Source: an uncultured Chitinophagaceae bacterium
Lineage (GTDB): Bacteria; Bacteroidota; Bacteroidia; Chitinophagales; Chitinophagaceae
Direction: 5' to 3'
DNA: 7,560 bases
Assembly: GCA_903841915.1 (NCBI GenBank)
Contig: CAIMKO010000578.1
Span: forward strand, 1 to 7,560
Shown here: positions 7,400 through 7,560 of the stretch, piece after piece
How the letters are laid out: each line of letters starts with the position of its first letter
Numbering within the stretch: position 1 is the first letter of the stretch
Made by a program: the position numbers and the translations under genes
The notes under the pieces: generated by a model
What the model saw: only the letters and a program-made list of their open reading frames with translations
Told to the model about the DNA's origin: nothing
Databases searched by the model: none

Positions 7400-7424
7400 C
7401 CGGTTGGGTGTTATCACCAACCGG
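7400..7424. repeat. Bulged GC-rich hairpin, candidate REP-type / transposon-end structure
   Basis: CCGGTT, a single bulged G, GGTG, loop TTAT, then CACC and AACCGG: ten base pairs with one bulge and a four-base loop. It can also be read as a perfect 8-bp inverted repeat CCGGTTGG/CCAACCGG. Neither strand has a T-tract after it, so a classical intrinsic terminator is not favoured, although it lies between convergent genes. It sits 28 bp beyond the stop of a minus-strand transposase-like gene, where REP or IS200-like end hairpins are expected. Confidence 0.65.
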
Positions 7425-7427
7425 AAT

Positions 7428-7465
7428 TATAAAAGGATTCGCATCATTGAATTCACCCTTTTATA
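7428..7465. other. 9-bp perfect inverted repeat overlapping the transposase stop
   Basis: TATAAAAGG (7428-7436) and CCTTTTATA (7457-7465) are perfect inverted copies with a 20-base spacer. The spacer has an inner ATTC/GAAT pairing (7437-7440 with 7449-7452). The right arm lies partly inside the last codons of the transposase-like gene. It could contribute to a bidirectional transcript end or be part of the element's end structure; chance is possible because it is AT-rich. Confidence 0.4.
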
Positions 7466-7560
7466 TGTTCAATAAAACCAAATTCATCTATTCCTGTTTC
7501 ATAAAATCGCGCAGAAGAATATTTGTATGATTCTATTAAACTACATAATCCGGCTTTGAC
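7453..7560 (-). CDS. C-terminal end of a REP-associated (Y1, IS200-like) transposase, partial
   Basis: Entering from the right edge and reading leftward, 35 codons are open to a TGA at 7455-7453. The visible peptide begins VKAGLC, which fits the NPV(K/R)AGL motif near the C-terminus of REP-associated tyrosine transposases. It continues with YKYSSARFY, matching the Y-x-YSSA block that follows in this family, and ends DEFGFIEHIKG. The HUH and catalytic Tyr motifs would be upstream, outside the window, so activity cannot be judged. The family call rests on remembered motifs over a short stretch. A strong hairpin 28 bp after the stop supports it. The gene converges on the channel gene. Confidence 0.65.
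   Translation of the reverse strand, partial: VKAGLCSLIESYKYSSARFYETGIDEFGFIEHIKG

Noticed and set aside
7400..7436. Classical intrinsic terminator for the channel gene
   Set aside because: The hairpin is strong but is followed by AATTATAAAAGG on the plus strand and by GGCACACAGG on the minus strand, so there is no T-tract on either.

Overview
The window looks like chromosomal DNA from a member of the Bacteroidota, probably Chitinophagia (Chitinophagaceae-like). The reasons are the low-to-moderate GC, the near absence of Shine-Dalgarno sequences before starts, a perfect match to the Bacteroidota -7 promoter element (TAnnTTTG) at 4741-4748, a lipoprotein-type RND adaptor, and the style of the MscS protein. 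Family is a guess and genus cannot be assigned.

Left half, minus strand (1-4055): a two-gene efflux operon reading leftward. The periplasmic adaptor (383 aa lipoprotein, 4055 to 2904) comes first. After 22 bp it is followed by an AcrB/MexB-type RND permease (2881 running off the left edge, 960 codons visible). The permease's proton-relay residues fall on exactly the E. coli AcrB numbers (D407, D408, K940). An outer-membrane factor gene may follow beyond the window.

Middle (4056-5463): a gene-poor, repeat-rich zone between two conserved loci. On the minus strand it holds the broken C-terminal end of what looks like an outer-membrane beta-barrel gene. It also holds a three-unit 11-bp tandem repeat, an AT-rich inverted repeat, and one unrecognised small charged helical protein on the plus strand (up to 128 aa). 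Two copies of a ~39-bp GC-richer dispersed repeat, in direct orientation about 680 bp apart, flank that small gene.

Right half (5464-7341, plus strand): a 625-aa MscS-family mechanosensitive channel with a signal peptide and a periplasmic helical domain. Its longest open frame starts 30 codons earlier, but the signal peptide at the internal Met shows the real start.

Right edge (7342-7560): a strong bulged hairpin (7400-7424) sits 28 bp past the stop codon of a minus-strand gene that enters from the right. Its last 35 codons resemble the C-terminus of REP-associated (Y1/IS200-like) transposases. Transposase end plus adjacent hairpin suggests a RAYT/REP-type element, which is the most interesting item here together with the dispersed repeats. 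I found no clear wholly new system.
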